A stretch of DNA of 64,000 nt. Source: RHKX01 sp963823565. GTDB taxonomy: Bacteria; Actinomycetota; Thermoleophilia; Solirubrobacterales; 70-9. Both the position numbers and the translations under genes were made by a program. Of this stretch, positions 50,276 through 59,297 are shown piece by piece. Every line of letters begins with the position of its first letter. The stretch's first letter is position 1. The stretch is taken from contig CAWGLR010000002.1 of NCBI GenBank assembly GCA_963823565.1, forward strand, positions 62,001 to 126,000. Direction: 5' to 3'. The notes under the pieces were generated by a model, which was not told the DNA's origin, made no database searches, and worked only from the letters and a program-made list of their open reading frames with translations.

Positions 50276-52210
50276 TCAGCCCGAATCCTCGATACGGGCG
50301 GCCAGGTCGGCCGCGCTCATCTCGCCGAGGTCGCCGTCGGCGTGGGAGCGGACGGAGGCGGCGCCGGATTCCGCCTCGCGGTCGCCGACGACCAGCATGT
50401 AGGGAACCTTCGCGAGCTCGGCGTCGCGGATCTTGCGTCCCACCGACTCGGCGCGCTCGTCGACCCGGGCCCGCAGGCCGGCGGCGGTGAGCTCGTCGCG
50501 GAGCCGCCCCGCCGCCTCGAGGTGGCGGTCGGCGACGGGCAGGACCGCGGCCTGGGTCGGGGCGAGCCAGTCGGGGAAGCGACCGCCGTGGTGCTCGATG
50601 AGGATCCCGGCGAAGCGCTCCATCGAGCCGAGGAGCGCCCGGTGGATCATCACCGGCCGGTGGTTGGCGTTGTCGGCGCCCTGGTAGGTGAGCTCGAAGC
50701 GCTCGGGCATGAAGAAGTCGATCTGGCAGGTGCCGAGCTGCCAGGAGCGCCCCAGTGCATCGGTCACGTGGAAGTCGATCTTCGGCCCGTAGAACGCGCC
50801 GTCGCCGGGGTTCACCTCGTAGTCGCGATCGAGGCGCTCGAGGGCGTCGCGCAGCATCTGGGTCGCCTGCTCCCACTCCTCGTCGCTGCCGATCGACTTC
50901 TCGGGCCGGGTCGAGAGCTCGACCCTGACGTCGCCGAACCCGAAGCGCCCGTAGAGCTCGTCGATCGCCTCGACGATGTCGATCACCTCGTCCGGCGCCT
51001 GCTCGGGCGTGCAGTAGACGTGGGCGTCGTCCTGGGTGAAGGCGCGGACGCGAAGCAGGCCGTGCAGGACGCCCTCCCGCTCGAAGCGCGAGACCTTGCC
51101 GAACTCGGCGAGGCGCAGCGGCAGCTCGCGGTAGGAGTGGCGGTCGGTGGCGAACGCGAGGCAGGCGCCCGGGCAGTTCATCGGCCGGACGGCGAACCGC
51201 TTCCCCTCCGACCGCTCGCGCTCGGCCGGCTCGGCGAAGAACATGTTCTCGCGGTAGTTGTCGTAGTGCCCTGAGCGGTGCCAGAGCTCCTCGTCGAGGA
51301 TCTCCGGGGTCTTGATCCGCTCGTAGCCGCGCTTGTCGAGCTGCTTGCGCACCTCGGCCTCGATGAGGTCGAGCAGGGTCGTTCCCTGTGGCAGCCAGAA
51401 CGGCATGCCCGGCGCCTCCTCCTTGAAGGTGAACAGCCCGAGCTCGGGGCCGAGCCGACGGTGGTCGTTGGCCCTCGCCCGCTCGATCCGCTCGAGGTGC
51501 GCCTTCAGGTCCTTCTTCGAGAAGAACGCCGTCCCGTAGATCCGGGTCAGCATCCGGCGGGTCTCGTCGCCGCGCCAGTAGGCGCCGGCGACCGAGTTGA
51601 GCTTGACCGCCTCGATCCGCCCGGTGGAGGGCGCGTGCGGTCCGCGGCAGAGATCGGTGAAGGGGCCGTTGCGGTAAAGCGACACCGTCTCCACGCCCTC
51701 GTCTCGGATCAGGTCCTCGATCAGCTCGACCTTGTAGGGCTGGTCCTCCCCGCGGAAGCGATCGAGCGCCTCCGCGACGGAGATGTCGGTCCGCTCGAAC
51801 GACTCGTCGGCGGCGATGTGCTCGCGCATCCGCTCCTCGATGCGCTCGAGGTCGGAATCCGAGACCGTGACTCCCTCGGGGAATTCGAAGTCGTAGTAGA
51901 AGCCGTTCTCGATCGGCGGGCCGATCGAGACCCTGGTCCCCGGGTAGAGCTCGCAGACGGCCGTCGCCATCACGTGCGCGGCGTCGTGGCGGATCAGGTC
52001 GAGCGCGCCGTCGCTCTTGGCGGTGACGATCTCGATCCTCTCGCCGTCGTTGAGGGGCGCGGCGAGGTCGCGCGGCTGCCCGTCGGCGACGATCGCGAGC
52101 GCCGCCCGGGCGAGCCCGGGCCCGATCGCCGCGGCGGCGTCGGCGCCCGTGGCGCCCTCGTCGAGCTCCAGCGGGGAGCCGTCGGGAAGGTTGACGGTCA
52201 GGGTCGGCAT
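50276..52210 (-). CDS. thrS: Threonyl-tRNA synthetase
   Basis: 644 residues with all domains: TGS (residues 1-60), editing domain (HDAAHV, GFYYDF, DLCRGPH), class II catalytic core (FEREGVLHGLLR, Zn ligands in MNCPGACL, DDAHVYC and HRALLGSMERF) and C-terminal anticodon-binding domain (AAVLPVADRHLEAA). ATG at 52210. It precedes infC on the same strand, as in many bacteria. No T-box sequence is visible in the 58 bases upstream. Confidence 0.97.
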   Translation of the reverse strand: MPTLTVNLPDGSPLELDEGATGADAAAAIGPGLARAALAIVADGQPRDLAAPLNDGERIEIVTAKSDGALDLIRHDAAHVMATAVCELYPGTRVSIGPPIENGFYYDFEFPEGVTVSDSDLERIEERMREHIAADESFERTDISVAEALDRFRGEDQPYKVELIEDLIRDEGVETVSLYRNGPFTDLCRGPHAPSTGRIEAVKLNSVAGAYWRGDETRRMLTRIYGTAFFSKKDLKAHLERIERARANDHRRLGPELGLFTFKEEAPGMPFWLPQGTTLLDLIEAEVRKQLDKRGYERIKTPEILDEELWHRSGHYDNYRENMFFAEPAERERSEGKRFAVRPMNCPGACLAFATDRHSYRELPLRLAEFGKVSRFEREGVLHGLLRVRAFTQDDAHVYCTPEQAPDEVIDIVEAIDELYGRFGFGDVRVELSTRPEKSIGSDEEWEQATQMLRDALERLDRDYEVNPGDGAFYGPKIDFHVTDALGRSWQLGTCQIDFFMPERFELTYQGADNANHRPVMIHRALLGSMERFAGILIEHHGGRFPDWLAPTQAAVLPVADRHLEAAGRLRDELTAAGLRARVDERAESVGRKIRDAELAKVPYMLVVGDREAESGAASVRSHADGDLGEMSAADLAARIEDSG

Positions 52211-52268
52211 GGGCGGGCAATCCTACGGCGCGCGCGAAGGCCGACGGCGATGACGCTGGTGGGACCCC

Positions 52269-53054
52269 TCAGGTGCCGACCGCGATCACGTTGATCGCCC
52301 GGGAAGTCGCGTCGACCTGGCCTGACGAGCCGGCGTTGGCGCAAAGGACACCGACCGTGTAGGTCCCCGCGGCATAGGTGGGGTTGCCGGCTGGATTGGT
52401 GCCGGTGATCGCCAGGGTCGCATCGACGGGCGGCGCGAAGGGGCTGACCTCGGTCGCGAAGGCGGGGCCGAGGTTGTCGCCGACGCCCTCGGGGCCCGCG
52501 GTGAGGGTCGCCTGGCACTCGACGAGGGCCGGGATCACGATTCCCGGCGAATCGAGCCCGACGCTTGCATCGACGGCGAACCGGCTCGGGAACGTGGTCG
52601 TGACACTCGCGCTCAGCACCTGGAGCCTCGTCGGGAGGTCGGGCAGGTCCGTTGCCGCGCTCGCTGAGTCCGATCCCATCGCCGTCGGTCCCGGGGGGCC
52701 GGCGGGCCCGATCGGCCCAGCGGGTCCCTGGTTTCCGTCAGCGCCGGCGGGGCCCTGAAGCCCCTGCCGGCCCTGCTTGCCGCGCTGGCCCTGGGGACCC
52801 TGCGGGCCGCGCTCGCCCTCCGGGCCCTGGCGGCCGCGCGGCAGCTTGCCGACGACCCGGCAGCGGACCGGCCCGGAGCCGACCGCGACGCGGGCGGGGC
52901 ACTTGACCTTGAACTTCCGCTTCGCCTTCTTCGCGGCGAGCTCGGTGCCGTCGATGTTGCGGGTCGGCGGCTCGGCAACCGCGATCGCGGTTGCGAGGAG
53001 GACGACCGCCAAGGCGGCCGCGAGAAGCGAGGCGAGCGGTCGACGGTCGGGCAT
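52269..53054 (-). CDS. Secreted protein with collagen-like Gly-X-Y segment
   Basis: 261 residues. Signal peptide (LASLLAAALAVVLLATAIAV), a basic segment KKAKRKFKVKCPARVAVGSG, about 16-17 consecutive Gly-X-Y triplets (GPQGPQGQRGKQGRQG and following, near residues 75-125), then a beta-rich C-terminal domain with two cysteines. Bacterial collagen-like proteins form surface trimers. The KxxxxCPxxVxVGSGPVRCRV motif before the triplets recurs in actinobacterial secreted proteins, from general knowledge. Divergent from the GH26-like gene. Confidence 0.8.
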   Translation of the reverse strand: MPDRRPLASLLAAALAVVLLATAIAVAEPPTRNIDGTELAAKKAKRKFKVKCPARVAVGSGPVRCRVVGKLPRGRQGPEGERGPQGPQGQRGKQGRQGLQGPAGADGNQGPAGPIGPAGPPGPTAMGSDSASAATDLPDLPTRLQVLSASVTTTFPSRFAVDASVGLDSPGIVIPALVECQATLTAGPEGVGDNLGPAFATEVSPFAPPVDATLAITGTNPAGNPTYAAGTYTVGVLCANAGSSGQVDATSRAINVIAVGT

Positions 53055-53109
53055 CGGCGGCGATGCTACGAGCGCGCCCGGCGCCAAAACCGGCATAAGC
53101 TTCTTGCCC

Positions 53110-54192
53110 GTGAGGGCCGTCGCCGCAACCGCGCTCGCGCTCTCGGCGCTCGCGACCGCGGCGGCCGGCACGGCGCCGGCCCAGGTCCTCTCCCCTCCCC
53201 CGCCCGGCCGCGTCTACCAAGCCGCCAACGCCGGCTTCGGCGGCGCCGAGAACCGGGTGAGCGAGCGCCGGATCGATCGCTTCGAGCGGCTCGCCGGCAC
53301 GCGGATCGCCTGGGCCTACTTCTCCAACAACTGGACCGGCGGCATCCACTTCCCGGCTCGCCAGGTCCGGGCGACGGAGTCGGCCGGCCGGATCCCGTTC
53401 ATCCGGATGGAGCCGCGCTCGAGCTTCCGGGCCGGCGGGCCGGACCGGCGCTACACGATGCAGAGCATCGTCGACGGTGCCTGGGACGGCCCCTCCCGCG
53501 GGCCCGGCGGGCTGGTCGAGTGGTGCCGCCGGGCCGCCGTCCACGACGGGCCGCTCCTCGTCGAGTTCGGCACCGAGGTCAACGGCTCGTGGTTTCCGTG
53601 GAACGGGCGCTGGAACGGCGGCCGCCGGACCGACGGCTACGGCGACCCGGCCGTTCCCGACGGCGCCGAGCGCTTCCGCGACGCCTATCGCCACGTCGTC
53701 GACGTCTGCCGCGCCGCGGGCGCCTCGAACATCACCTGGTTCTTCCACGTCGACGTCGAGGGCGCGCCGGCCGCCGCCTGGAACGCCCCCTCCGTCTACT
53801 ACCCGGGCGACGCCTACGTCGACTGGATCGGCGTATCGGCCTACGGCTCGCTCCACCCGAGCTACCCGTGGCAGAGCTTCCGGCGGCGCTGGAGCGCCGC
53901 CCGCGAGGAGATCCTGGCGCTGGGGCCGAAGCCGATCGCCCTGCTCGAGACCGGGGTGCGCGAGGACTTCCGCCATCGCGGACGCAAGGCCCGCTGGACG
54001 CGGGCGATGCTGCGGGACGTCCGCCAGCGGTTCCCCGAGATCAGGGCGGTCAGCTGGTGGAACGAGCGCTATCGCGACGCCGGCGCCACCATCGACCTCC
54101 GGGTCGACTCGTCGCGATCGTCGCTGCGGGCATATCGTCGCGGCGTGTCCGCGCCCGCCTACACCGCAACACCGCGCTTCGCGCCCCGATGA
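53110..54192 (+). CDS. Secreted GH26-like glycoside hydrolase
   Basis: 360 residues with a signal peptide (VAATALALSALATAAAGTAPA). TIM-barrel with acid/base Glu in VEFGTEVNGSWFPW, matching the GH26 H/T-E-x-N-G-x-W pattern, and a likely nucleophile in ALLETGVRED. GH26 enzymes cleave beta-mannan or beta-1,3/1,4-glucans; the substrate here is unknown. GTG at 53110 follows a TAAGCT box. Its stop overlaps the next ATG as ATGA, an odd pairing of a secreted enzyme with a cytoplasmic thioesterase. Confidence 0.82.
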   Translation: MRAVAATALALSALATAAAGTAPAQVLSPPPPGRVYQAANAGFGGAENRVSERRIDRFERLAGTRIAWAYFSNNWTGGIHFPARQVRATESAGRIPFIRMEPRSSFRAGGPDRRYTMQSIVDGAWDGPSRGPGGLVEWCRRAAVHDGPLLVEFGTEVNGSWFPWNGRWNGGRRTDGYGDPAVPDGAERFRDAYRHVVDVCRAAGASNITWFFHVDVEGAPAAAWNAPSVYYPGDAYVDWIGVSAYGSLHPSYPWQSFRRRWSAAREEILALGPKPIALLETGVREDFRHRGRKARWTRAMLRDVRQRFPEIRAVSWWNERYRDAGATIDLRVDSSRSSLRAYRRGVSAPAYTATPRFAPR

Positions 54193-54624
54193 GCGCCGAG
54201 CGCAGGCCCGGCATCGACGGCGTCTCGGGCTGGCTCGGGATTCGCTGGGACGCCGCCGACCGCGTCCGGCTGACGATCCGCGACGAGCTCATCAACCCCG
54301 CGGGCCTCCTCTCGGGGCCGGTCGCCTACGCGATGCTCGACTACTGCATGGGCTCGGCCCTCTGGCAGAAGCCGGAAGAAGGGCGAGCGCATCGCGACGA
54401 TCGGGATCTCGATCAACTACGTCCAGACCGCGCGCGAGGGCGACGTCGTCTGCACCTGCACGCTCGACCGGCGCAACGACCGCATCGCCGTGCTCTCCGG
54501 CCGCGTCGAGCACGACGACGGGCGCCTCCTCTGCACGGCGATCGGCAGCTTCGCGATCTTCCCCCGCGAACGCCTCGGCGGGCACGAGCGCGGCCCGGAG
54601 GTCCCGGGCCGGGGGAACGACTAG
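54189..54624 (+). CDS. PaaI-type hotdog thioesterase, single frameshift
   Basis: About 144 residues if corrected. First frame: GWLGIRWDAADRVRLTIRDE, LINPAGLLSGPVAYAMLDYC. After one extra G near 54374 the second frame gives ERIATIGISINYVQTAREGD, LDRRNDRIAVLSGRVEHDDG and CTAIGSFAIFPRE. The hotdog core and the N-x2-G-x-L-x-G pattern fit acyl-CoA thioesterases. The 436-base span is one base over a multiple of three, in line with a single insertion. Its stop shares bases with the convergent membrane protein stop. Confidence 0.75.
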
Positions 54625-56492
54625 CCGATCTCGAAGTCGCAGTCCCCGTTGCGGCCGCCGTTGACGAAGCCCTTCGAAGCTGGCAGGCGCCAGAGAGTCA
54701 CCCCCTCTGATACCGCCTCCTCGGTGGCGCGAGCGAACGGCGGGGTCGTCCCTTCGAGCGTGATCGCGAACCGCAGTCCGCCGGTCGGGCCCTCGTAGCC
54801 GATCGGCTCGACGCATCCGGGCCGCGCCTCGCGGATCTCCCAGGCGTAGAACTCGGCGCCGTGCTCGTCGGCGATGACGTCGGGAGACGCGAGCAGGAGC
54901 ATCGGCTTTCCGGCGAAGCGATCGCTGAGCTCACGTACGCCGGGGGTGTAATCCCTTGGGCCGACCGGGGCGTTGCCCAGGGCGAGCAGGCTCGAGGCGG
55001 CGGCGGCGAGGACGAACGCCGCGACGAGGCCGACCAGCGGCAGGGTGGGTGGCTTCGCGGTGGCGTCATCGGCCGGCGCCAGCAGCCCCCTGATCGAGAC
55101 TGCCATCGTCAGCGGGGCGGCGATCGCCAGCGCCTTCGCCGTCGTGTAAGGGGTGCTGCCGATCCGCGCCGCGAGCCAGATCACCGCGGCGGCCCCGAGA
55201 GCGGCGAGCAGCGCGGCGGCCCCCCGGCGGACGAGCAATAGGCCACCGGCCGCCAGGGCTGCCGCGCCGAGCAGCGCCCCGAGGTAGAAGACCGGCGCCG
55301 GCACCGCGCCATCGCCGGGCGCCACCCGGAAGTCGCCGCTCGGCCAGACATTGAGGGCCTCCAGCGGGCTGATCTGACCGAAGAGGTTGCCGAGCTCGTC
55401 GTCGAAGTCGGGGGCATCGCCGGGCCGGCCGCCGTCGGAGTCCCCGGCAGCGGCAAGGCGGGCGGGCGCCTCCGAACGCTCCCCGCCCGACACCGTCCCG
55501 ACCGAGCCGCCGAAGTCGACGATCCGGTCGAGCTCCGGGGCGGCGAGGATCAGCAGCGCGACGGCGCCCGCGAGAACGGCCGGGGCAGCTCGGCGGGCGA
55601 CATCGCCGACCGCCCCGCGACGGCGGACCAGCTCGACCGCGGCCCACAGTCCGAGTGCGCCCAGCGGCCACGCCAGCCCCGGCGAGCTGAACGCGTAGAG
55701 GGCGCCGGCGCCGAGCACGGCGAACGGGATGCCCTCGCGCCAGCCCTCCGGCCGCTGTGCCCCGGGCCCCTCGCGCTCGACGAGCAGGAAGGCGACGCCG
55801 AGCAGGAAGGCGATCTCGAACAGCTCCTTGAACGACCCCTGGGCCAGCAGCGAGGCGGCCAGGTAGGCGAACGCGACGAGTCCGGCGACCGCCCAGGCGC
55901 GCCACCGCGGCCAGGACGCGGTAGCGGCCAGCGCCGCCAGGGCGGCGATCGCCGGCAGCGCGATCGCGACCCCGCTGAACGCCGTCGTCAGCTGCCCGGT
56001 GACCGCCTCGGCGACGGCCGCGAGCGCGTGCGGCCCGAGCGGATAGCCCTGCTCGTAGAGGCCCGGGGCGGCGCCGGAGGGATCGGCGAGCCAGCTCGCC
56101 GCGAAGAGGTGCTGGGACATATCGACGTTGAAGCCGGTTCCGAGGACCCCGAAGTGGCCCTCGACGGCGAACGGGATGCAGCCGATCGCGAGCGCCCCGA
56201 GCGCGACCGGCACGCCCTCGCGCGCCGCCTCCCCGAGTCCCTCGAGGCGGCCGGCGGCGAGCGCGCCGCCGGCGAGCGCGAGCACGGCGACCGCGGCGAG
56301 CGCGGTCCAGCCGTGCCCCGGAAGCCGCACCGCCCACCAGGCGACCACGGTGATCGCGCCGAGGCCGATCGCCGGCGCAGCCCACGACCAGCGTCGGCGG
56401 CCGCAGGCGGCGACGACCCCGCCCCCGGCGGCGCTGGAGGCCGCGAGCACCAGGACCGCCGCGAAGAGGGTGGCGAGCGCGTCGCCGAGCAC
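54621..56492 (-). CDS. Large multi-pass membrane protein, possibly GT-C type
   Basis: 623 residues with about 12-14 hydrophobic helices and a 90-residue soluble C-terminus. Between helices lie GTGFNVDMSQHLFAASWLAD (an acidic first loop, as GT-C transferases have) and LGNLFGQISPLEALNVWPSG. GT-C enzymes use polyprenyl-linked sugars outside the membrane. There is no strong family signature, so the GT-C idea is a guess from topology. Confidence 0.75.
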   Translation of the reverse strand: MLGDALATLFAAVLVLAASSAAGGGVVAACGRRRWSWAAPAIGLGAITVVAWWAVRLPGHGWTALAAVAVLALAGGALAAGRLEGLGEAAREGVPVALGALAIGCIPFAVEGHFGVLGTGFNVDMSQHLFAASWLADPSGAAPGLYEQGYPLGPHALAAVAEAVTGQLTTAFSGVAIALPAIAALAALAATASWPRWRAWAVAGLVAFAYLAASLLAQGSFKELFEIAFLLGVAFLLVEREGPGAQRPEGWREGIPFAVLGAGALYAFSSPGLAWPLGALGLWAAVELVRRRGAVGDVARRAAPAVLAGAVALLILAAPELDRIVDFGGSVGTVSGGERSEAPARLAAAGDSDGGRPGDAPDFDDELGNLFGQISPLEALNVWPSGDFRVAPGDGAVPAPVFYLGALLGAAALAAGGLLLVRRGAAALLAALGAAAVIWLAARIGSTPYTTAKALAIAAPLTMAVSIRGLLAPADDATAKPPTLPLVGLVAAFVLAAAASSLLALGNAPVGPRDYTPGVRELSDRFAGKPMLLLASPDVIADEHGAEFYAWEIREARPGCVEPIGYEGPTGGLRFAITLEGTTPPFARATEEAVSEGVTLWRLPASKGFVNGGRNGDCDFEIG

Positions 56493-56513
56493 GTCAGCCG
56501 GTGACCGCGGCGC

Positions 56514-56810
56514 TCAGCTCTGCGCCCGCGCCGGGTTCGCCTCTGCCCAGAAGACGATCTGCTCCGTGCCGGCGACGACCTCGCCGTCCGCCAGCACGAG
56601 CACCGGCACCTCGTCGCGGCCCGTCAGCTCGCGGACGGCCCGGCGGCCGGCGGTGAAGTTGAGGAACGACGGCAGCCCCGCCCAGCCATAGGAGCGCACG
56701 ACCCGGGGGTCGTGGCCGGCGTCGCGGAGCGCGTGGTAGGCGATGCCGCAGGGGTGTTCGCCGATGATCGGATGGCTCGCCCTGGTGTCCCAGCAGACGT
56801 AGAGGTGCAC
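56514..56810 (-). CDS. Glutaredoxin/GST-N-like thioredoxin-fold protein
   Basis: 98 residues. MHLYVCWDT starts the first strand; HPCGIAYHALRDAGHD is the helix after a single Cys; VPVLVLADGEVVAGTEQIV is the cis-Pro strand-turn region and the conserved glutathione-side segment. The usual CxxC is reduced to one Cys at that site. Likely a small redox or GST-like protein. It lies 21 bases after the membrane gene start side and is divergent from padR. Confidence 0.72.
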   Translation of the reverse strand: MHLYVCWDTRASHPIIGEHPCGIAYHALRDAGHDPRVVRSYGWAGLPSFLNFTAGRRAVRELTGRDEVPVLVLADGEVVAGTEQIVFWAEANPARAQS

Positions 56811-56887
56811 GCGGTACGCAGTCTATGCCGGAGCGGCCGGCAGGGGCCCGCCGAGCGCCGGGGTGGACCTGACTTTACGACCTATTA

Positions 56888-56913
56888 CGATATATCGCGT
56901 TAGTGCGTATATC
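56888..56913. promoter_or_regulatory. Operator-like site upstream of PadR gene
   Basis: Palindrome CGATATATCG (56888-56897) and a partial repeat GCGTATATC (56905-56913) stand out as AT-rich in a GC-rich background. They overlap the presumed promoter 25-50 bases before the padR start. PadR proteins often repress their own promoter at such ATAT-centred sites. Confidence 0.5.
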
Positions 56914-56937
56914 CCGGGAACACGAGAAGGAGATCCG

Positions 56938-57480
56938 ATGCACTCACGCAGATACGCCGGCCGCCACTTCAGCGGTCCGCGATCCCACCACCATCACCGC
57001 ATGGGCTTCCACCGCGGACGCGGTGGCCCCCGCGCGCGCCGCGGCGACGTCCGCGCCGCCGTCCTCAGCCTGCTCGCCGAGGACCCGATGCACGGCTACG
57101 AGATGATCAAGGCGATCGAGGAGCGCAGCGGCGGCGTCTGGAAGCCGAGCGCGGGCTCGATCTACCCGACGCTCCAGCTGCTCGAGGACGAGGGCCTGAT
57201 CGCGGGCGAGGAGGTCGAGGGCAAGCGCCGCTTCACCCTGACCGACGCCGGCCGCGAGGCGGTCGCCGAGCGCGAGGAGGGCTCGCGCCCGCAGCCCTGG
57301 GAGGAGGTCCGCTCCGGCACGCCGGCCGAGCAGGTGTCGCTCGCGCGCTCGCTCCAGCAGCTCAACGCAGCCGTGGCCCAGGTCCTGCGCAGCGGTGAGG
57401 AACCGCAGCAGGCCCGAGTCCGGGAGCTGCTCGACGAGGCCCGCCGCGGCGCCTACGCGGTCCTCTCCGAGGAGGGCTAG
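56938..57480 (+). CDS. PadR-family transcriptional regulator
   Basis: 180 residues. A His/Arg/Gly-rich start (SHHHHRMGFHRGRGG) precedes the winged helix: RAAVLSLLAEDPMHGYEMIK, GVWKPSAGSIYPTLQLLEDE and the wing VEGKRRFTLTDAGRE, then a C-terminal dimerisation helix. ATG at 56938 has an AAGGAG site 5 bases upstream. The histidine-rich start could bind metal. Autoregulation through the adjacent ATAT palindrome is likely; the wider target is unknown. Confidence 0.92.
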   Translation: MHSRRYAGRHFSGPRSHHHHRMGFHRGRGGPRARRGDVRAAVLSLLAEDPMHGYEMIKAIEERSGGVWKPSAGSIYPTLQLLEDEGLIAGEEVEGKRRFTLTDAGREAVAEREEGSRPQPWEEVRSGTPAEQVSLARSLQQLNAAVAQVLRSGEEPQQARVRELLDEARRGAYAVLSEEG

Positions 57481-57576
57481 CTAGCGCCCGGATCGCCCCG
57501 GCGATTCGTCGCCGGTCGGGAAGCGAACACCGCTCCCCGACTGGCGATCCGCGAGCCGTCCGACGGCCCGCTCAGG

Positions 57577-59225
57577 ATGCCGCGCTCGATGGCAGGGGTC
57601 GAGACCGCAACGCAGCCCGCCGGCGCCGGCCCGGCGGCGTTCTCCGACCCGGCGCTGCGGGCCTGGCAGCGCACCGCCCTGGCCGCCGCGGCGGCGTGGC
57701 GAACCGGGCCGTTCCTCGTCGCCGCCGCTCCCGGCGCGGGCAAGACGCGCCCCGCGCTCGTGCTCGCCGGGAGCTCCTTCGGCGCGGGGAGATCGACCGC
57801 GTCGCGGTCGTCTGCCCGACCGCGCCGCTGACCCAGCAATGGGCGCTGGCGGCGGCGTCCCACGGGCTCAGCCTTCAGCCCGACGCCCCGCGCCTGCGCA
57901 CGCCGCGTGACTTCCAGGGCATCGCGGTCACCTACGCCCGCGCCGCCTCCGCCGCCGCCGGCTACGCGCGGGAGTGCACGCCGCGGACGCTCGTCGTCGC
58001 CGACGAGGTCCACCACCTCGGCGACGAGCTCGCCTGGGGAGCCGGCTTCGTTCGCGCCTTCGCCCCGGCGTCGCGGCTGCTGCTGCTGTCCGGCACGCCC
58101 TTCCGCTCCGACGACGCGCCGATCCCCGGCATCTCCTACGACCGCGACGGCTTCGCCCGGCCCGACGTCTCCTATTCCTACGCGGAGGCGATCCGCGACG
58201 GCGCGTGCCGTCGCGTCGTCTTCGTTCCCTTCGACGGCACGCTCGTCTGGCAGAGCGGCGAGCGGACGATCGAGAGCTCCTTCGGCGAGGAGCTCTCGGC
58301 GCGCGAGCGGGGACGCCGCTACCGGACCGCGATCTCGACCGACCTGCCGGAGGGGCTGCCGCGGATCCTGCGCCAGGCCGACACGCAGCTCAGCCGGGTT
58401 CGGGCCGGCGGCCATCGCGACGCGGGAGGCCTCGTGGTCGCCGCCGGCAGCGACCACGCCCGGGTCGTCGCCGCGGTCCTGGCCGAGATCTCCGGCGAGC
58501 AGCCGACCGTCGTCCTGCACCAGGACAGCGGCGCCCACGATCGCCTGCGCCGGTTCGCGACTTCGCGCGATCGCTGGATCGTTGCGGTCAACATGGTCTC
58601 CGAGGGCGTCGACATCCCGCGCCTGCGGGTCGGCGTCTACGCGACGCTCGCCAAGACCGCGATGATCTTCCGCCAGATCGTCGGGCGCTTCGTCCGCACC
58701 GGCAGCGGCCCCGGCGACGAGAGCTGGCTGTTCCTCCCGGCGGAGCCCGTGCTCCGCGCGCACGCGGCGACGATCGAGGACGAGATCCATCGGATCGCGC
58801 GGCAGGGGCGCGACGACGAGGGCCTGCTCGACGAACCCCCCGAGCGCCGCGAGAGCGAGCGCGGCGAGGACCCGGACGAGTTCGTTGCCGTCGCCGCTGA
58901 CGTCGCCCCGCAGATGAACCTCTTCGGCGAGGCGGGCGACGCCTCCGTCCAGCCCGCCCCCGCGCCCCCTCCACCGGACGCCGCCGCCGAGCAGCCCGCC
59001 GCGGCCGCGGTGCCGGCGTTCCAGCGCCGCAGGGACCTCCGCGCCGAGCGCCACCGCCTGATCTCCGAGCTTGCCCGCAAGCGTCGCTGCGAGCATCGCG
59101 AGGCGAACCGCTGGATCAACGACAGGGTCGGCATCCGCCGGGTCGAGGACGCGACGATCGCCGACCTCCAGCGCTCGTGCGACCTCCTCGTCAAGGAGCT
59201 GATCAGGGCGACGCGCCCGCGCTGA
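57577..59225 (+). CDS. DEAD/DEAH-type superfamily 2 helicase, single frameshift
   Basis: About 549 residues if corrected. First frame: RAWQRTALAAAAAWRTG and Walker A APGAGKTRPALVLA. One base is missing near 57770; the second frame gives LLRRGEIDRVAVVCPTAPL (Ia), VVADEVHHLGDE (II, DEVHH), LLLSGTPFRSD (III), VVAAGSDHARVVAAVLAEI, NMVSEGVDIPRL (V) and FRQIVGRFVRT (VI). A Pro/Ala-rich linker and a basic helical C-terminus (ERHRLISELARKRRCEHREA) follow. Target nucleic acid unknown; no restriction partner is adjacent. Confidence 0.85.
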
Positions 59226-59297
59226 GCTCGGCGGCTGCCTGATCCAGATTCGCCCCCCTTTCTCAGCAATCGCCGCAGCCTGCCGATAGGCAGGGAG

